From: Microbulbifer sp. ALW1 | Lineage (GTDB): Bacteria > Pseudomonadota > Gammaproteobacteria > Pseudomonadales > Cellvibrionaceae | NCBI RefSeq assembly: GCF_009903625.1 | Contig: NZ_CP047569.1 | Location: 1,024,501 to 1,088,500, forward strand | Direction of reading: 5' to 3' | Length of the DNA stretch: 64,000 nt | Shown: piece after piece, positions 28,225 to 37,152 of the stretch | How the letters are laid out: each line of letters starts with the position of its first letter | Position numbering within the stretch: position 1 is the stretch's first letter | Notes under the pieces: model-generated | Seen by the model: only the letters and a program-made list of their open reading frames with translations | What the model was told of the DNA's origin: nothing | Database searches by the model: none | Translations under genes and position numbers: made by a program

Positions 28225-28612
28225 AGTCGGTCTGTTCGGCCAGCGCCGCTTTGGTGCGCGCCGTGGCATCGTCCAGCTGCGCGAGCATCTTCTCGATGTC
28301 CCGCTGCTGTTGCCGCAACTGCTGGCGCTTGCTGTCGATACGTTCGAGGAGGCGGTTGAGCTGCTCAACATTGCCTTTGCCCGGGTCGTACATGTCGATG
28401 ATTTCCCGGCTCTCATCCAGCGAGAAACCGAGACGCTTGCCGCGCAGGATCAATTTCAGGCGCACGCGGTCTTCCGGGGTGTAAACCCGCGTCTGCCCGC
28501 GCCGCTCGGGGCTCAGAAGTCCCTTGTCTTCATAGAAGCGGATGGTGCGAGTGGTGATCCCGAATTCCTGGGCCAGCTCGGAGATGCTGTAGCTGGTGGT
28601 GCCTGTCGTCAT
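28223..28612 (-). CDS. liuR: MerR-family regulator of leucine/isovalerate degradation
   Basis: A 129-residue MerR-type regulator. The N-terminal winged helix (YSISELAQEFGITTRTIRFYEDKGLLSPERRGQTRVYTPEDRVRLKLILRGKRLGFSLDESREI) is followed by a coiled-coil dimer helix of Q/R/L repeats. LiuR in gamma-proteobacteria controls liuABCDE. It is first in the operon, and a perfect 28-bp palindrome lies 46 bases upstream of its start, so it is probably autoregulated. Confidence 0.93.
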   Translation of the reverse strand: MTTGTTSYSISELAQEFGITTRTIRFYEDKGLLSPERRGQTRVYTPEDRVRLKLILRGKRLGFSLDESREIIDMYDPGKGNVEQLNRLLERIDSKRQQLRQQQRDIEKMLAQLDDATARTKAALAEQTD

Positions 28613-28657
28613 GTTGGGGCGCTCATTGGCCGTTCCTCAGATGTGCCAGAAGTCTAG

Positions 28658-28685
28658 TTGACGTTTACGTTAACGTAAACGTCAA
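28658..28685. promoter_or_regulatory. LiuR operator, perfect palindrome
   Basis: A 28-bp perfect inverted repeat with half-site TTGACGTTTACGTT. It carries the TTTACG/CGTAAA elements expected of MerR-type LiuR sites and lies just upstream of liuR. The divergent gene is an ECF sigma factor, 173 bases away. Confidence 0.85.
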
Positions 28686-28857
28686 TCTGGGCCAAATAGT
28701 GACCGAAATTACTGTATGGGTTTCGGGAGTGGCAGGAGCCAGCTGTGCGCCGGGATATTTATGTAAGGTTTTTGCCGCGCTGGGTACAGTACAGGGCAGT
28801 AACCACCGCGATCGGCAGCAAACCGGTCGCCAACTCCACGGATAGAAGAGCAATAAC

Positions 28858-29355
28858 TTGGACGCGCGTGAACAGATTTTTCAGCAACTGGTCGAGGATT
28901 GCGGAGGTGGTATTGCCCGCCTGGCGGGCAGTCATGTGCGCAACGTGGCAGAGCGGGAAGACCTGGTGCAGGAAATCTGGCTGGCGATCTGGCGGGCGCT
29001 GCCGGGGTTTCGCGGCGATTCGAGCTTGCGCACCTTTGTTTATCGCATCGCCCACAACCGCAGTGTCACCCAGCTCGCCCGTCGCCGCGACAGCGAGGAC
29101 AGCGAAGTGCTGGAAACGGTTGCCGACGAGCGCCCGGGGCCTGAGGCGCAACTGGTGCAGCGTCGCGATGCCGAGCGACTGATGCGCGCGGTGTCGCGGT
29201 TACCGCTGGGTATGCGGCAGGTGTTGACTCTGCGCTTTGAGGGCCTGAGCTACAGCGAAATTTCGGAAGTGCTCGGCATCAGCGAGTCCAATGTCGCGGT
29301 GCGACTGAACCGTGCGCGTGAGCGCCTGAATACAAAACTGAGTGAAACGGTGTGA
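28858..29355 (+). CDS. ECF-type RNA polymerase sigma factor
   Basis: A 165-residue sigma-70 family ECF factor. Region 2 is EREDLVQEIWLAIWRALPGFRGDSSLRTFVYRIAHNRSVTQLAR and region 4 is LPLGMRQVLTLRFEGLSYSEISEVLGISESNVAVRLNRARERL. TTG start with AGAAGAG upstream. Its stop overlaps the GTG start of a membrane protein gene by 4 bases, the usual arrangement for an ECF factor and its partner. Target regulon unknown. Confidence 0.9.
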   Translation: MDAREQIFQQLVEDCGGGIARLAGSHVRNVAEREDLVQEIWLAIWRALPGFRGDSSLRTFVYRIAHNRSVTQLARRRDSEDSEVLETVADERPGPEAQLVQRRDAERLMRAVSRLPLGMRQVLTLRFEGLSYSEISEVLGISESNVAVRLNRARERLNTKLSETV

Positions 29356-29993
29356 ATCAGCACATGAACAGCAAAGAAAGCGGCAAGTCCGCGGTTGATC
29401 AAGACGATGATGGGCTGCAGGCGCTGGCGAATCTCTGGCAGCAGGCGCCGGTTGCGGCAACCGTTCCCGAAGTCATCCGCGCACAGGTAGCCAGGCAGGA
29501 GCGTCGCATACGATGGTATGCCTGGTTTGAATGGATCGCGTCGATTGTGGTGGGGGTTGCTGGGGTCTATCTGATGCTTAATAGCGAAGCCGGCGATGCG
29601 CCTTGGCGCGCTCTGTTGATAGTGGTGCTTCTGGCCTGGGCCATGGCTTTTTCCGTGTCCAACCGTCGGGGGCTGTGGGAGCCATTGGAGGAATCCGTGC
29701 GCGGCTATCTGGACCTGGCGCGACTGCGTCTGGTGCGCAAGCGGCGCATGCTCCGATTTGCCTGGCTGTTTTTTATTGCGGAGCTGGGAATCTTTGCGGT
29801 TTGGCAGTGGATGTCGAACTATGGCTGGTTGGAGCCTATCTTTGCGGGTGACAGCAAGTTTACCATCAGCGGGTTACTCGTATTTACGCTGGGCATGGGC
29901 GTCTGGAGCCTGTGGTACTGGCGCCGCATCAAATCCGGTGAACGGCAGATTGCCGAGTGGCAGTGTGAAAATCAGAGTGAAAATACTGTGTAA
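29352..29993 (+). CDS. Four-helix membrane protein, putative anti-sigma partner
   Basis: A 213-residue protein. About 60 soluble N-terminal residues contain LQALANLWQQAPV, similar to many uncharacterised ECF partners. Hydrophobic segments follow at about 62-82, 88-106, 135-155 and 167-190. I see no H-x3-C-x2-C zinc motif, so it is not a ZAS anti-sigma factor. Translational coupling to the sigma gene (overlap at GTGA) is the main argument for an anti-sigma role. An ATG four codons downstream could be the real start. Confidence 0.65.
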   Translation: MNQHMNSKESGKSAVDQDDDGLQALANLWQQAPVAATVPEVIRAQVARQERRIRWYAWFEWIASIVVGVAGVYLMLNSEAGDAPWRALLIVVLLAWAMAFSVSNRRGLWEPLEESVRGYLDLARLRLVRKRRMLRFAWLFFIAELGIFAVWQWMSNYGWLEPIFAGDSKFTISGLLVFTLGMGVWSLWYWRRIKSGERQIAEWQCENQSENTV

Positions 29994-30074
29994 GAAACCG
30001 GGTTGCACCGGTACTACATAAAGGGTTGAACAAACAGTGATTACTTTATTCTTCCAATAAAAGAGACTTTAAAC

Positions 30075-30377
30075 ATGCTGTCGAACCTGGAACAAAAATT
30101 CTCCGACTTCCTGGATCTGCTCGCGCAGATGGATCCATTTCAGACTGCCTTCTTCGTGGTGTTCTTTTTTGCGGTCTGGTTTTTGCCGAGCCTGCTCGCA
30201 ATATTTTTCAATCGTGGGCATCTGGGAAAAATATTTCTCGCCAATATTCCGGCGGGTTTGTCATGGATTGCCTGGGTGGCGCTGTTGGTATGGGCTTGCA
30301 CCGGGAAGATGAGTGGCAAGCTAGCTAAAAAATATGGTGCGGCTTCCTCACCGGAGGCGTTGAAAGCGCAAAGCTGA
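30075..30377 (+). CDS. Superinfection-immunity-like small membrane protein
   Basis: A 100-residue protein with two hydrophobic segments. The pattern FFAVWFLPSLLAIFFNRGHLGKIFLANIPAGLSWIAWVALLVWACTG follows the Imm_superinfect family, named after phage T4 Imm, which blocks DNA entry of related phages. Chromosomal homologues are common and their role is unproven. It follows the sigma/membrane-protein pair by 81 bases. Confidence 0.7.
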   Translation: MLSNLEQKFSDFLDLLAQMDPFQTAFFVVFFFAVWFLPSLLAIFFNRGHLGKIFLANIPAGLSWIAWVALLVWACTGKMSGKLAKKYGAASSPEALKAQS

Positions 30378-30407
30378 TTTGCGGATCGGGTTGCACAAAA
30401 AATCCCA

Positions 30408-30456
30408 ATAAAAAAGCCTTTGCTCAAACGCGTATCGCACTCAAGCAAAGGCTTTC
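30408..30456 (-). terminator. Terminator of the hutUH operon
   Basis: A perfect 12-bp stem (AAAGCCTTTGCT with AGCAAAGGCTTT, 19-base loop) ends, read on the minus strand, in a run of T (plus-strand A at 30410-30415). It lies 38 bases beyond the hutH stop, and could also stop plus-strand reading from 30377. Confidence 0.8.
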
Positions 30457-30493
30457 GATCATTGGCTAACGGGTTTCCCGCTACCCTTTCCGT

Positions 30494-32044
30494 TTAATGA
30501 TTACTGGGCAGCATTTCTACCGACAGGTATTCCCGGTAATAAGCGCTCGCCAGCAACTGCTTAGCTTCCTCGATATCCGGCGCGAAATAGCGGTCCTTGT
30601 CATAGAAGGGGACGCGTTCGCGCAGGGCGGCCTTGGCGCTTTCGAGTTTCTCGGTCGTCTTCAGTGGTGCACGGAAGTCGAGGCCCTGGCAGGCGGCCAG
30701 CAGTTCCACGGCGAGGATGCCGCAGGTGTTGTCGGCCATATCCCGCAGGCGGCGACCGGCGAAGGTGGCCATGGACACGTGGTCTTCCTGGTTGGCGGAA
30801 GTCGGCAGGGAGTCGACGCTCGCCGGGTGGGCGAAGGTTTTGTTCTCGCTGGCCAGTGCCGCGGAAGTCACCTGGGCAATCATAAAGCCAGAGTTGACCC
30901 CGCCATTGTCCACCAGGAATGGCGGCAGGCCGGACAGGTTGGAGTCGATCAGCAGGGCCATGCGGCGTTCGGACAGGGAACCGATTTCCGCAATTGCCAG
31001 GGCCAGGTTGTCGGCCACCATCGCTACCGGTTCCGCATGGAAGTTGCCACCGGAAATGATGTCGGAGTTTTCCGGGTTTTCCTCGTCGGTGAAGACCAGC
31101 GGGTTGTCGGACACGCCGTTGGCTTCCGCCAGCAACACTTCAGACGCAAAGCGGATCTGCTGCAGGCAGGCACCCATTACCTGGGGCTGGCAGCGCAGGG
31201 AATAGGGGTCCTGCACCTTTTCGCAATCTTCGTGAGACTCGCCGATTTCACTGTGGTCACCCAGCAGGTCGCGGTAGCTCGCGGCAACATCGCGCTGGGC
31301 TACCTGGCCGCGCGCGGCGTGAATGCGATCGTCGAACGGGCGGCGGGAGCCCTTGGCGGCTTCCAGGGTCAGTGCGCCGGTTACCACCGCGCCGGCGAAC
31401 AGGTCTTCCGCGCTGAACATTCCCTGCAGGGCAAAAGCGGTGGAGGCCTGGGTGCCGTTCAAAAGTGCCAGGCCTTCCTTCGGCGCCAGCACCAGCGGGC
31501 GCATTTCCGCAAAGCGCAGACCTTCGGATGCCGGTTTGCGCTCGCCATTGATAAAGCATTCGCCTTCACCCAGCAGCACCACGCTCATATGTGCCAGCGG
31601 TGCCAGGTCGCCGGAAGCGCCCACGGAACCTTTTTCCGGAATCGCCGGGTAGACACCGGCGTTGACCAGTTTGATCAGGGCCTGAATCACTTCCAGGCGG
31701 ATGCCGGAAAAACCGCGGGCGAGTGAGTTGATCTTTAACACCATCAGCAGGCGCACAGTATCTTCACTCATGAAGTTGCCGGTGCCGGCGGCATGGGAGA
31801 GCACGATGGCGCGCTGCAGGGTTTCCAGGTCTTTCTTTTCAATGCGGGTGTTGGCCAGCAGGCCGAAACCGGTGTTGATGCCGTAGACGGTGCGGCCCTG
31901 TTCCAGAACGTCGGCGACGGTTTTGGCGGAGGCTTCGATGGCTCCGTGAGCGTCGCTGTTCAGACTCAGTTTTACCGGCTCGCGAGCGACGCGGCGCAAT
32001 TGTTCCAGGCTAAGTTGGCCGGGGGTGATTTCCAGTTGGTACAT
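30494..32044 (-). CDS. hutH: Histidine ammonia-lyase
   Basis: A 516-residue lyase (EC 4.3.1.3) that deaminates L-histidine to urocanate. The autocatalytic MIO cofactor triad is A143-S-G145 within [15 protein letters not shown], and VYGINTGFG is the usual N-terminal signature. The start MYQLEITPG was chosen at the normal family position; the upstream extension is not conserved-looking. It lies 81 bases after hutU in the same operon. Confidence 0.96.
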   Translation of the reverse strand: MYQLEITPGQLSLEQLRRVAREPVKLSLNSDAHGAIEASAKTVADVLEQGRTVYGINTGFGLLANTRIEKKDLETLQRAIVLSHAAGTGNFMSEDTVRLLMVLKINSLARGFSGIRLEVIQALIKLVNAGVYPAIPEKGSVGASGDLAPLAHMSVVLLGEGECFINGERKPASEGLRFAEMRPLVLAPKEGLALLNGTQASTAFALQGMFSAEDLFAGAVVTGALTLEAAKGSRRPFDDRIHAARGQVAQRDVAASYRDLLGDHSEIGESHEDCEKVQDPYSLRCQPQVMGACLQQIRFASEVLLAEANGVSDNPLVFTDEENPENSDIISGGNFHAEPVAMVADNLALAIAEIGSLSERRMALLIDSNLSGLPPFLVDNGGVNSGFMIAQVTSAALASENKTFAHPASVDSLPTSANQEDHVSMATFAGRRLRDMADNTCGILAVELLAACQGLDFRAPLKTTEKLESAKAALRERVPFYDKDRYFAPDIEEAKQLLASAYYREYLSVEMLPSNH

Positions 32045-32125
32045 AACGCTTTCTACCGAAAATAGTGTTGATGTTCGCTGTGCCAGTGCTTTGGGCACAG
32101 CGAATGAATTTAAAAAGACTGCGAA

Positions 32126-33799
32126 TTAATTCTTGAGCATCGGCAGGTCGAGGCCCTGCTCGCGTGCGCAGTTTTTCGCAATCTCGTAGCCCGCATCCGC
32201 GTGACGCATTACGCCGGTGGCCGGGTCGTTCCACAGCACGCGCTCGATGCGCTTTTTCGCGGCCTCGGTACCGTCACATACGATCACGACACCGGAGTGC
32301 TGGGAGAAGCCCATGCCGACGCCGCCGCCGTGGTGCAGCGATACCCAGGTGGCGCCGCTGGCGGTATTCAGCAGGGCATTCAGCAGCGGCCAGTCGGAGA
32401 CCGCATCGGAACCGTCCATCATGGATTCGGTCTCGCGGTTGGGGCTGGCAACGGAGCCGGAATCGAGGTGGTCGCGACCGATTACTACCGGTGCTTCCAG
32501 TTCGCCGTTGGCGACCATTTCGTTGAACGCCAGCGCCAGGCGCGCGCGGTCTTTCAGACCGACCCAGCAAATGCGCGCGGGCAGGCCCTGGAACTGGATG
32601 CGCTCGCGCGCCATGTCCAGCCAGTTGTGCAGTTGCGGGTTGTCCGGGATCAGTTCTTTTACCTTGGCGTCGGTCTTGTAGATGTCTTCCGGATTGCCGG
32701 ACAGTGCCGCCCAGCGGAAGGGACCGATGCCTTCGCAGAACAGTGGGCGGATGTAGGCCGGTACGAAGCCAGGGAAGTCGAATGCATTCTCTACGCCCAC
32801 TTCGAAGGCCATCTGGCGGATGTTGTTGCCGTAGTCGAGGGTGGCTGCGCCGCGCTCTTGCAGAGCGAGCATGGCTTGTACCTGGATGCCCATGGATTCC
32901 TTGGCCGCTTTCACGACTGCCGCTTCGTCTTTTTTACGCATCTCGGCGGCCTGCTCCATGCTCCAGCCTTTCGGCAGGTAGCCGTTCAGTGGATCGTGGG
33001 CAGAGGTCTGGTCGGTAACGCAGTCCGGCAGGATGCCGCGCTCAACAATTTCCGGGAATACGTCGGCGGCGTTGCCGAGCAGGCCGACGGAGATGGCTTC
33101 GCCGTTTTCCATGGCTTCGTTGATCATCGCCAGCGCTTGGTCGAGGCTAGTGGCTTTCTTGTCCACGTAACCGGTGCGCAGGCGGAAGTCGATGCGGGTT
33201 TCGTCGCACTCGACGGCGATCATGCAGAAGCCGGCCATGGTGGCGGCGAGAGGCTGGGCGCCGCCCATGCCGCCGAGGCCACCGGTCAGTACCCATTTGC
33301 CTTTCGCTTCACCGTCGAAGTGTTTGCGCGCTACTGCAGCAAAGGTTTCGTAGGTGCCCTGGACGATGCCCTGGGAGCCGATGTAGATCCAGGAACCGGC
33401 GGTCATCTGGCCGTACATGGCGAGGCTTTTTTTATCCAGCTCGTTGAAGTGTTCCCAGTTGGCCCAGTGCGGGACGAGGTTGGAGTTGGCGATGAGCACG
33501 CGCGGTGCGTCGGCATGGGTTTTGAATACGCCGACGGGTTTGCCGGATTGGACTAATAAAGTTTCGTCGTCCTCCAAACGCTGCAGTACTTCGACGATTT
33601 TGTCGTAGCACTCCCAGTCGCGCGCGGCGCGGCCGATGCCGCCGTATACAACGAGATCTTCCGGACGTTCGGCGACGTCGGGGTGCAGGTTGTTCATCAG
33701 CATGCGCAGGGGGGCTTCGGTGAGCCAGCTTTTTGCGTTGAGCTTGGTGCCGGTGGGGGCGGCGATTTTACGGCTGGGGTCGTGGCGTTTATCGGTCAT
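32126..33799 (-). CDS. hutU: Urocanate hydratase
   Basis: A 557-residue NAD-dependent hydratase (EC 4.2.1.49) that converts urocanate to imidazolonepropionate. Characteristic parts: [81 protein letters not shown]. The start [11 protein letters not shown] has GAGG 6 bases upstream. It precedes hutH; the repeat and hutC lie upstream on the same strand. Confidence 0.97.
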   Translation of the reverse strand: MTDKRHDPSRKIAAPTGTKLNAKSWLTEAPLRMLMNNLHPDVAERPEDLVVYGGIGRAARDWECYDKIVEVLQRLEDDETLLVQSGKPVGVFKTHADAPRVLIANSNLVPHWANWEHFNELDKKSLAMYGQMTAGSWIYIGSQGIVQGTYETFAAVARKHFDGEAKGKWVLTGGLGGMGGAQPLAATMAGFCMIAVECDETRIDFRLRTGYVDKKATSLDQALAMINEAMENGEAISVGLLGNAADVFPEIVERGILPDCVTDQTSAHDPLNGYLPKGWSMEQAAEMRKKDEAAVVKAAKESMGIQVQAMLALQERGAATLDYGNNIRQMAFEVGVENAFDFPGFVPAYIRPLFCEGIGPFRWAALSGNPEDIYKTDAKVKELIPDNPQLHNWLDMARERIQFQGLPARICWVGLKDRARLALAFNEMVANGELEAPVVIGRDHLDSGSVASPNRETESMMDGSDAVSDWPLLNALLNTASGATWVSLHHGGGVGMGFSQHSGVVIVCDGTEAAKKRIERVLWNDPATGVMRHADAGYEIAKNCAREQGLDLPMLKN

Positions 33800-33878
33800 G
33801 GTTGCCTCGTTTTTTTCCAAATTCTTGGTTTGAAATTAGGTTCTGTGGGTTTTTGGCCCGGAGTTTTAAAACTGGTTT

Positions 33879-34021
33879 TGTGGCGGCGGAGCACCGGGCA
33901 GAGGTTTTCAGGACCGCTGTGAATACATCCCTGTACGCTTCGTCGGCAACTTCCCTGTTGCCGACGATCCTGAAAACCTCCGCCCGGCGCTCCGCCTTCA
34001 ATTCAAATTTCTGTACTTCGT
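33879..34021 (-). repeat. Structured intergenic repeat, copy B (hutC-hutU gap)
   Basis: A 143-bp element colinear with copy A. Arms of 29 bp (33885-33913 with 33968-33996) have two mismatches that are A-C on the plus strand but G-U pairs in a minus-strand transcript. The 10-bp inner hairpin differs from A only in the loop. The 27-base linker is identical. The 5' box ACGAAGTACAGAA and the 3' box CCGCCACA are present on the minus strand. The two flanking genes are read in that direction. Confidence 0.85.
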
Positions 34022-34037
34022 CGCGCTCGGAGTTGTT

Positions 34038-34775
34038 TTAAAACCTCAGTTGCGCGCCCAGCCGGTATCTATTTCCCGGGTGCACCAGTCGCGCGAAACT
34101 CACGGTGCCCGCACTACTTTTCGTACGTCGCCAGATCTGCAAACACGCAGTACCCGGTTTGATTTCCAGTGCGCTACTCACAACGTCATCGGCACCGATC
34201 GCCTCCACCGTGGTATCCACTTCCGTCAGTGGTGCCACGCGGGTCAGGTATTCGTTGGGTGTGGCCGCAGTGAAGTCCTGTTGCAGGTAGTCCGGCACCA
34301 GTGTGGGGTTGGTATAGCGTTCTTCGAACTGGATCGGCAGGTCGTTGTCCAGGTGTACGATGATGGAGTGGTAGACCGCGGCGCCTTCGGCGAGGCCAAG
34401 TGCCACGGCGACTTCGGTATTGGCGGTGGTCTGCTCCAGTTTGAGGATGCGGTTGCCGTAACTGTGACCGCGGGCGGCGACTTCGTCGGCGATGTTGCGC
34501 ACTTCCAGCAGGGAGCCGGCGGGGACTGGTTCGGCGACGAAGGTACCGAGGCCCTGGGAGCGGATGAGCACGCCTTCGTCGGTGAGTTCGGAGAGGGCGC
34601 GGCGGGCGGTCATGCGACTGACGGTGAAGTCCTGGGCGAGCTGATTTTCCGAGGGCACGCGGAAGTGGGCGGGCCAGTCACCGGATTCGATCTGGGCGCG
34701 GATGTGCGCTTTGATGGCGGCGTAGCGGGGCTGGCTGCCGGTTTCTGCGGTGGTGGTGGAAGATTGACTACTCAT
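34038..34775 (-). CDS. hutC: GntR-family histidine utilisation repressor
   Basis: A 245-residue repressor. The GntR winged helix (YAAIKAHIRAQIESGDWPAHFRVPSENQLAQDFTVSRMTARRALSELTDEGVLIRSQGLGTFVAEP) is followed by a UTRA ligand-binding domain, including EVNTEVAVALG-type and ERYTNPTLVPDYLQQDF segments. Urocanate is the inducer in Pseudomonas and Klebsiella HutC. The start was chosen at MSSQSSTTT; an in-frame ATG 27 codons upstream overlaps the operator. Confidence 0.93.
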   Translation of the reverse strand: MSSQSSTTTAETGSQPRYAAIKAHIRAQIESGDWPAHFRVPSENQLAQDFTVSRMTARRALSELTDEGVLIRSQGLGTFVAEPVPAGSLLEVRNIADEVAARGHSYGNRILKLEQTTANTEVAVALGLAEGAAVYHSIIVHLDNDLPIQFEERYTNPTLVPDYLQQDFTAATPNEYLTRVAPLTEVDTTVEAIGADDVVSSALEIKPGTACLQIWRRTKSSAGTVSFARLVHPGNRYRLGAQLRF

Positions 34776-34826
34776 ACTTGTGTGGTCTTTGCCTGCTCGG
34801 GTAAAGTGCCTGTCCAGTTGTACATT

Positions 34827-34840
34827 CTTGTATATACAAG
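34827..34840. promoter_or_regulatory. HutC operator
   Basis: The perfect palindrome CTTGTATATACAAG sits between divergent hutC and hutI, preceded by a related TTGTACATT half (34818). It matches the kind of TGTATATACA core that HutC binds in pseudomonads, so it likely controls both hutC and hutIG. Confidence 0.75.
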
Positions 34841-34954
34841 TTTGTCGATGGCGCAACTATGAATTTGATGGCGATGGCTGTCAAGAGTGAGAATCTGCGC
34901 CAAATGGCCCCGTTAGGGCTATCGTTACAATTAACGCCAATTCAGTGAGCAACT

Positions 34955-36184
34955 ATGACTGAACGCTGTGATCTGCTGATTACCAACGTCCACGCGGCCA
35001 CCATGGATCCGTCGATTCCCGGTGCCTACGGCGTGGTGGAAGACGCCGCGGTGGCGGTGACGGGTAAAAAAATTGTCTGGATAGGGCCGCGCCGGGAGTT
35101 GCCGGAGTGTACGGCTGATCTGGTGATAGACGGCGAGGGCCAGTGGCTGACGCCGGGGCTGATCGATTGCCATACCCATATGGTCTACGGCGGCCATCGC
35201 GCCAGCGAGTTCGCCCGTCGCCTTGGCGGCGAAAGCTATGAGGAGGTGGCCCGCAGTGGCGGCGGTATTCTTTCTACCGTGCGCGCTACCCGGGCTGCCA
35301 GTGCGGCGGATCTGTATCGCAGTGCCGAGCCGCGCTTGCGCGCGCTGATTGCCGAGGGCGTCACCACGGTGGAAGTGAAGTCCGGCTACGGCCTCGATCT
35401 GGAAACCGAGCTCAAGCAGTTGCGCGTTGCCCGCCGCCTGGCCCAGCACCATCCGGTCAATATTCTCACCACCTGTCTCGCCGCCCATGCCCTGCCGCCG
35501 GAATACGACGGCCGCGCGGACGAGTACATCGACCTGGTGTGCGAAGAAATCCTGCCGGCGGTGGCCAAAGAGCAGCTGGCGGATGCGGTGGATATGTTCT
35601 GTGAAAACATCGCTTTCAGCGTTGAACAGTGTCAAAAAGTCATTTTAGCGGCACAAAGGCTGGATCTTCCGGTGAAAGTGCACGCGGAACAGCTGGCGTC
35701 CACCGGCGCCACCCGCATGGCGGCCAAGGCCGGTGCGCTTTCGGTGGAGCATATCGAATACATCACCGATGCCGATGTCGCCGCCATGGCGGAAAGCGGC
35801 ACTGCCGCGGTGTTGCTACCGGGGGCGTTTTACACCCTGAAGGAAACCCGGGTGCCACCCATCGACAAGCTGCGTGCCGCCGGTGTGCCCATGGCGATTT
35901 CCACCGACCTGAATCCCGGCAGCTGCCCCATCGCTTCCCTGCGCCTGATGATGAACATGGGGTGCAACCTGTTCGGGCTGACACCGGCAGAGGCCCTTGC
36001 CGGCGTCACCCGCTCGGCGGCCCGTGCCCTCGGCATCTGTTGCAGTCGCGGCGTGCTGCGCCCCGGATTGCGCGCGGATATGGCCCTGTGGCCGATGGAG
36101 ACACCGGATCAGCTGGCCTACGAAGTGGGTGCACTGAAACCTGCAGAAATGTTTTTCGGGGGACGCCATGTTACAGCTGGCTGA
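34955..36184 (+). CDS. hutI: Imidazolonepropionase
   Basis: A 409-residue amidohydrolase (EC 3.5.2.7) that hydrolyses imidazolonepropionate to N-formimidoyl-glutamate. The metal-binding LTPGLIDCHTHMVYGGHRASEF and the substrate region ISTDLNPGSCPIASL are diagnostic. It starts divergently from hutC and overlaps hutG by 17 bases. Confidence 0.96.
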   Translation: MTERCDLLITNVHAATMDPSIPGAYGVVEDAAVAVTGKKIVWIGPRRELPECTADLVIDGEGQWLTPGLIDCHTHMVYGGHRASEFARRLGGESYEEVARSGGGILSTVRATRAASAADLYRSAEPRLRALIAEGVTTVEVKSGYGLDLETELKQLRVARRLAQHHPVNILTTCLAAHALPPEYDGRADEYIDLVCEEILPAVAKEQLADAVDMFCENIAFSVEQCQKVILAAQRLDLPVKVHAEQLASTGATRMAAKAGALSVEHIEYITDADVAAMAESGTAAVLLPGAFYTLKETRVPPIDKLRAAGVPMAISTDLNPGSCPIASLRLMMNMGCNLFGLTPAEALAGVTRSAARALGICCSRGVLRPGLRADMALWPMETPDQLAYEVGALKPAEMFFGGRHVTAG

Positions 36185-37121
36185 TATGCGTTTGTGGAGT
36201 GGCCGGATTGACAGCGAAGACGGCAAGGCCGGCAAGCGCTGGCACCAGGACATAGTACCGCTGCACCTGGACAGCCCGCCGGGGCTGGCGGTGCTGGGGT
36301 TCGCCTCGGATGAGGGCGTGCGCCGCAACAAGGGGCGTATTGGTGCTGCCAAGGGGCCGCGTATCCTGCGCCTGGCGCTCGCCAACCTGCCTAAAACCTT
36401 CAGCGCACCGCTGTATGACGCCGGCAATGTGCGGGTAGAAAAAGACGACCTGGAGTCTGGCCAGGCGATGCTCGGCGCGCGTATTACCGAGCTGATGAGC
36501 GCCGGGCACTTTCCGCTGGTGCTGGGGGGCGGCCACGAAATCGCCTTCGGCAGTTACCAGGGGATTGCCCGCTGGATGCGCGAGCAACACCGGGATAAAA
36601 CCCTGGGCATCATCAACTTCGACGCGCACCTGGACCTGCGCCTGCCGGCGCCCCAGGGTTCTTCCGGCACGCCCTTTTACCAGATTGCGGAACAGTGTGA
36701 CCTCAATGGTCGCCCCTTCAATTACCTCTGTGTGGGCGCCGCCGCCACCGCCAATACCCCGGCGCTCTACCACCGCGCCGAAGAGCTGGGGGCCCAGGTG
36801 ATTTCCGACCGGGAAATTGTCCCCTGGCGCATCGAGCTGGTGCAAAAACAGATGGCGGACTTTATCGACCGGGTGGATTTTGTTTACCTCACCATCGACC
36901 TGGATGTGTTCCCCGCAGCGGTGATGCCGGCGGTCAGTGCGCCCGCCGGGCGCGGTGTACCCTTCGACTTGTTCGAGCCATTGCTGGACACAGTGCTGGA
37001 GTCGAAAAAGGTGTGCCTGGCGGATATCGCCGAGTTCAACCCCTATTTTGATATCGAAGATCACGCCGCACGCACTGCCGCACGGGTGGTGTTTCAGATC
37101 GCCAATGGGGTGAAAGGGTGA
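36168..37121 (+). CDS. hutG: Formimidoylglutamase
   Basis: A 317-residue arginase-fold dinuclear-Mn hydrolase (EC 3.5.3.8) giving glutamate and formamide. Metal ligands are in LGGGHEIAFGS, IINFDAHLDLR and LTIDLDVFPAAVMPAVSAP. GGGGGA lies at good distance from the ATG used here, which overlaps the hutI 3' end. Use of HutG rather than HutF/deformylase indicates the four-step branch. Confidence 0.95.
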   Translation: MLQLADMRLWSGRIDSEDGKAGKRWHQDIVPLHLDSPPGLAVLGFASDEGVRRNKGRIGAAKGPRILRLALANLPKTFSAPLYDAGNVRVEKDDLESGQAMLGARITELMSAGHFPLVLGGGHEIAFGSYQGIARWMREQHRDKTLGIINFDAHLDLRLPAPQGSSGTPFYQIAEQCDLNGRPFNYLCVGAAATANTPALYHRAEELGAQVISDREIVPWRIELVQKQMADFIDRVDFVYLTIDLDVFPAAVMPAVSAPAGRGVPFDLFEPLLDTVLESKKVCLADIAEFNPYFDIEDHAARTAARVVFQIANGVKG

Positions 37122-37152
37122 CGAGATAGTTTAATTGAGAGGTGGCGGTGGG

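Noticed and set aside
33802..34041. Short open frames running through the structured repeats (peptides like VFRTAVNTSLYASSATSLLPTILKTSAR)
   Set aside because: They are translations of the palindromic repeat in copies A and B and lie in non-coding gaps; the repeat, not a protein, explains the similarity.
33863..34044. GTTTTAAAAC on both sides of repeat B and AGCTCTG on both sides of repeat A as target-site duplications
   Set aside because: Lengths and distances to the element ends differ between copies, copy C has none, and GTTTTAAAAC is itself a palindrome; chance is more likely.
34950..36430. Antisense open frames across hutI/hutG
   Set aside because: Both strands are open because of base composition; only the HutI and HutG frames carry metal-binding motifs.
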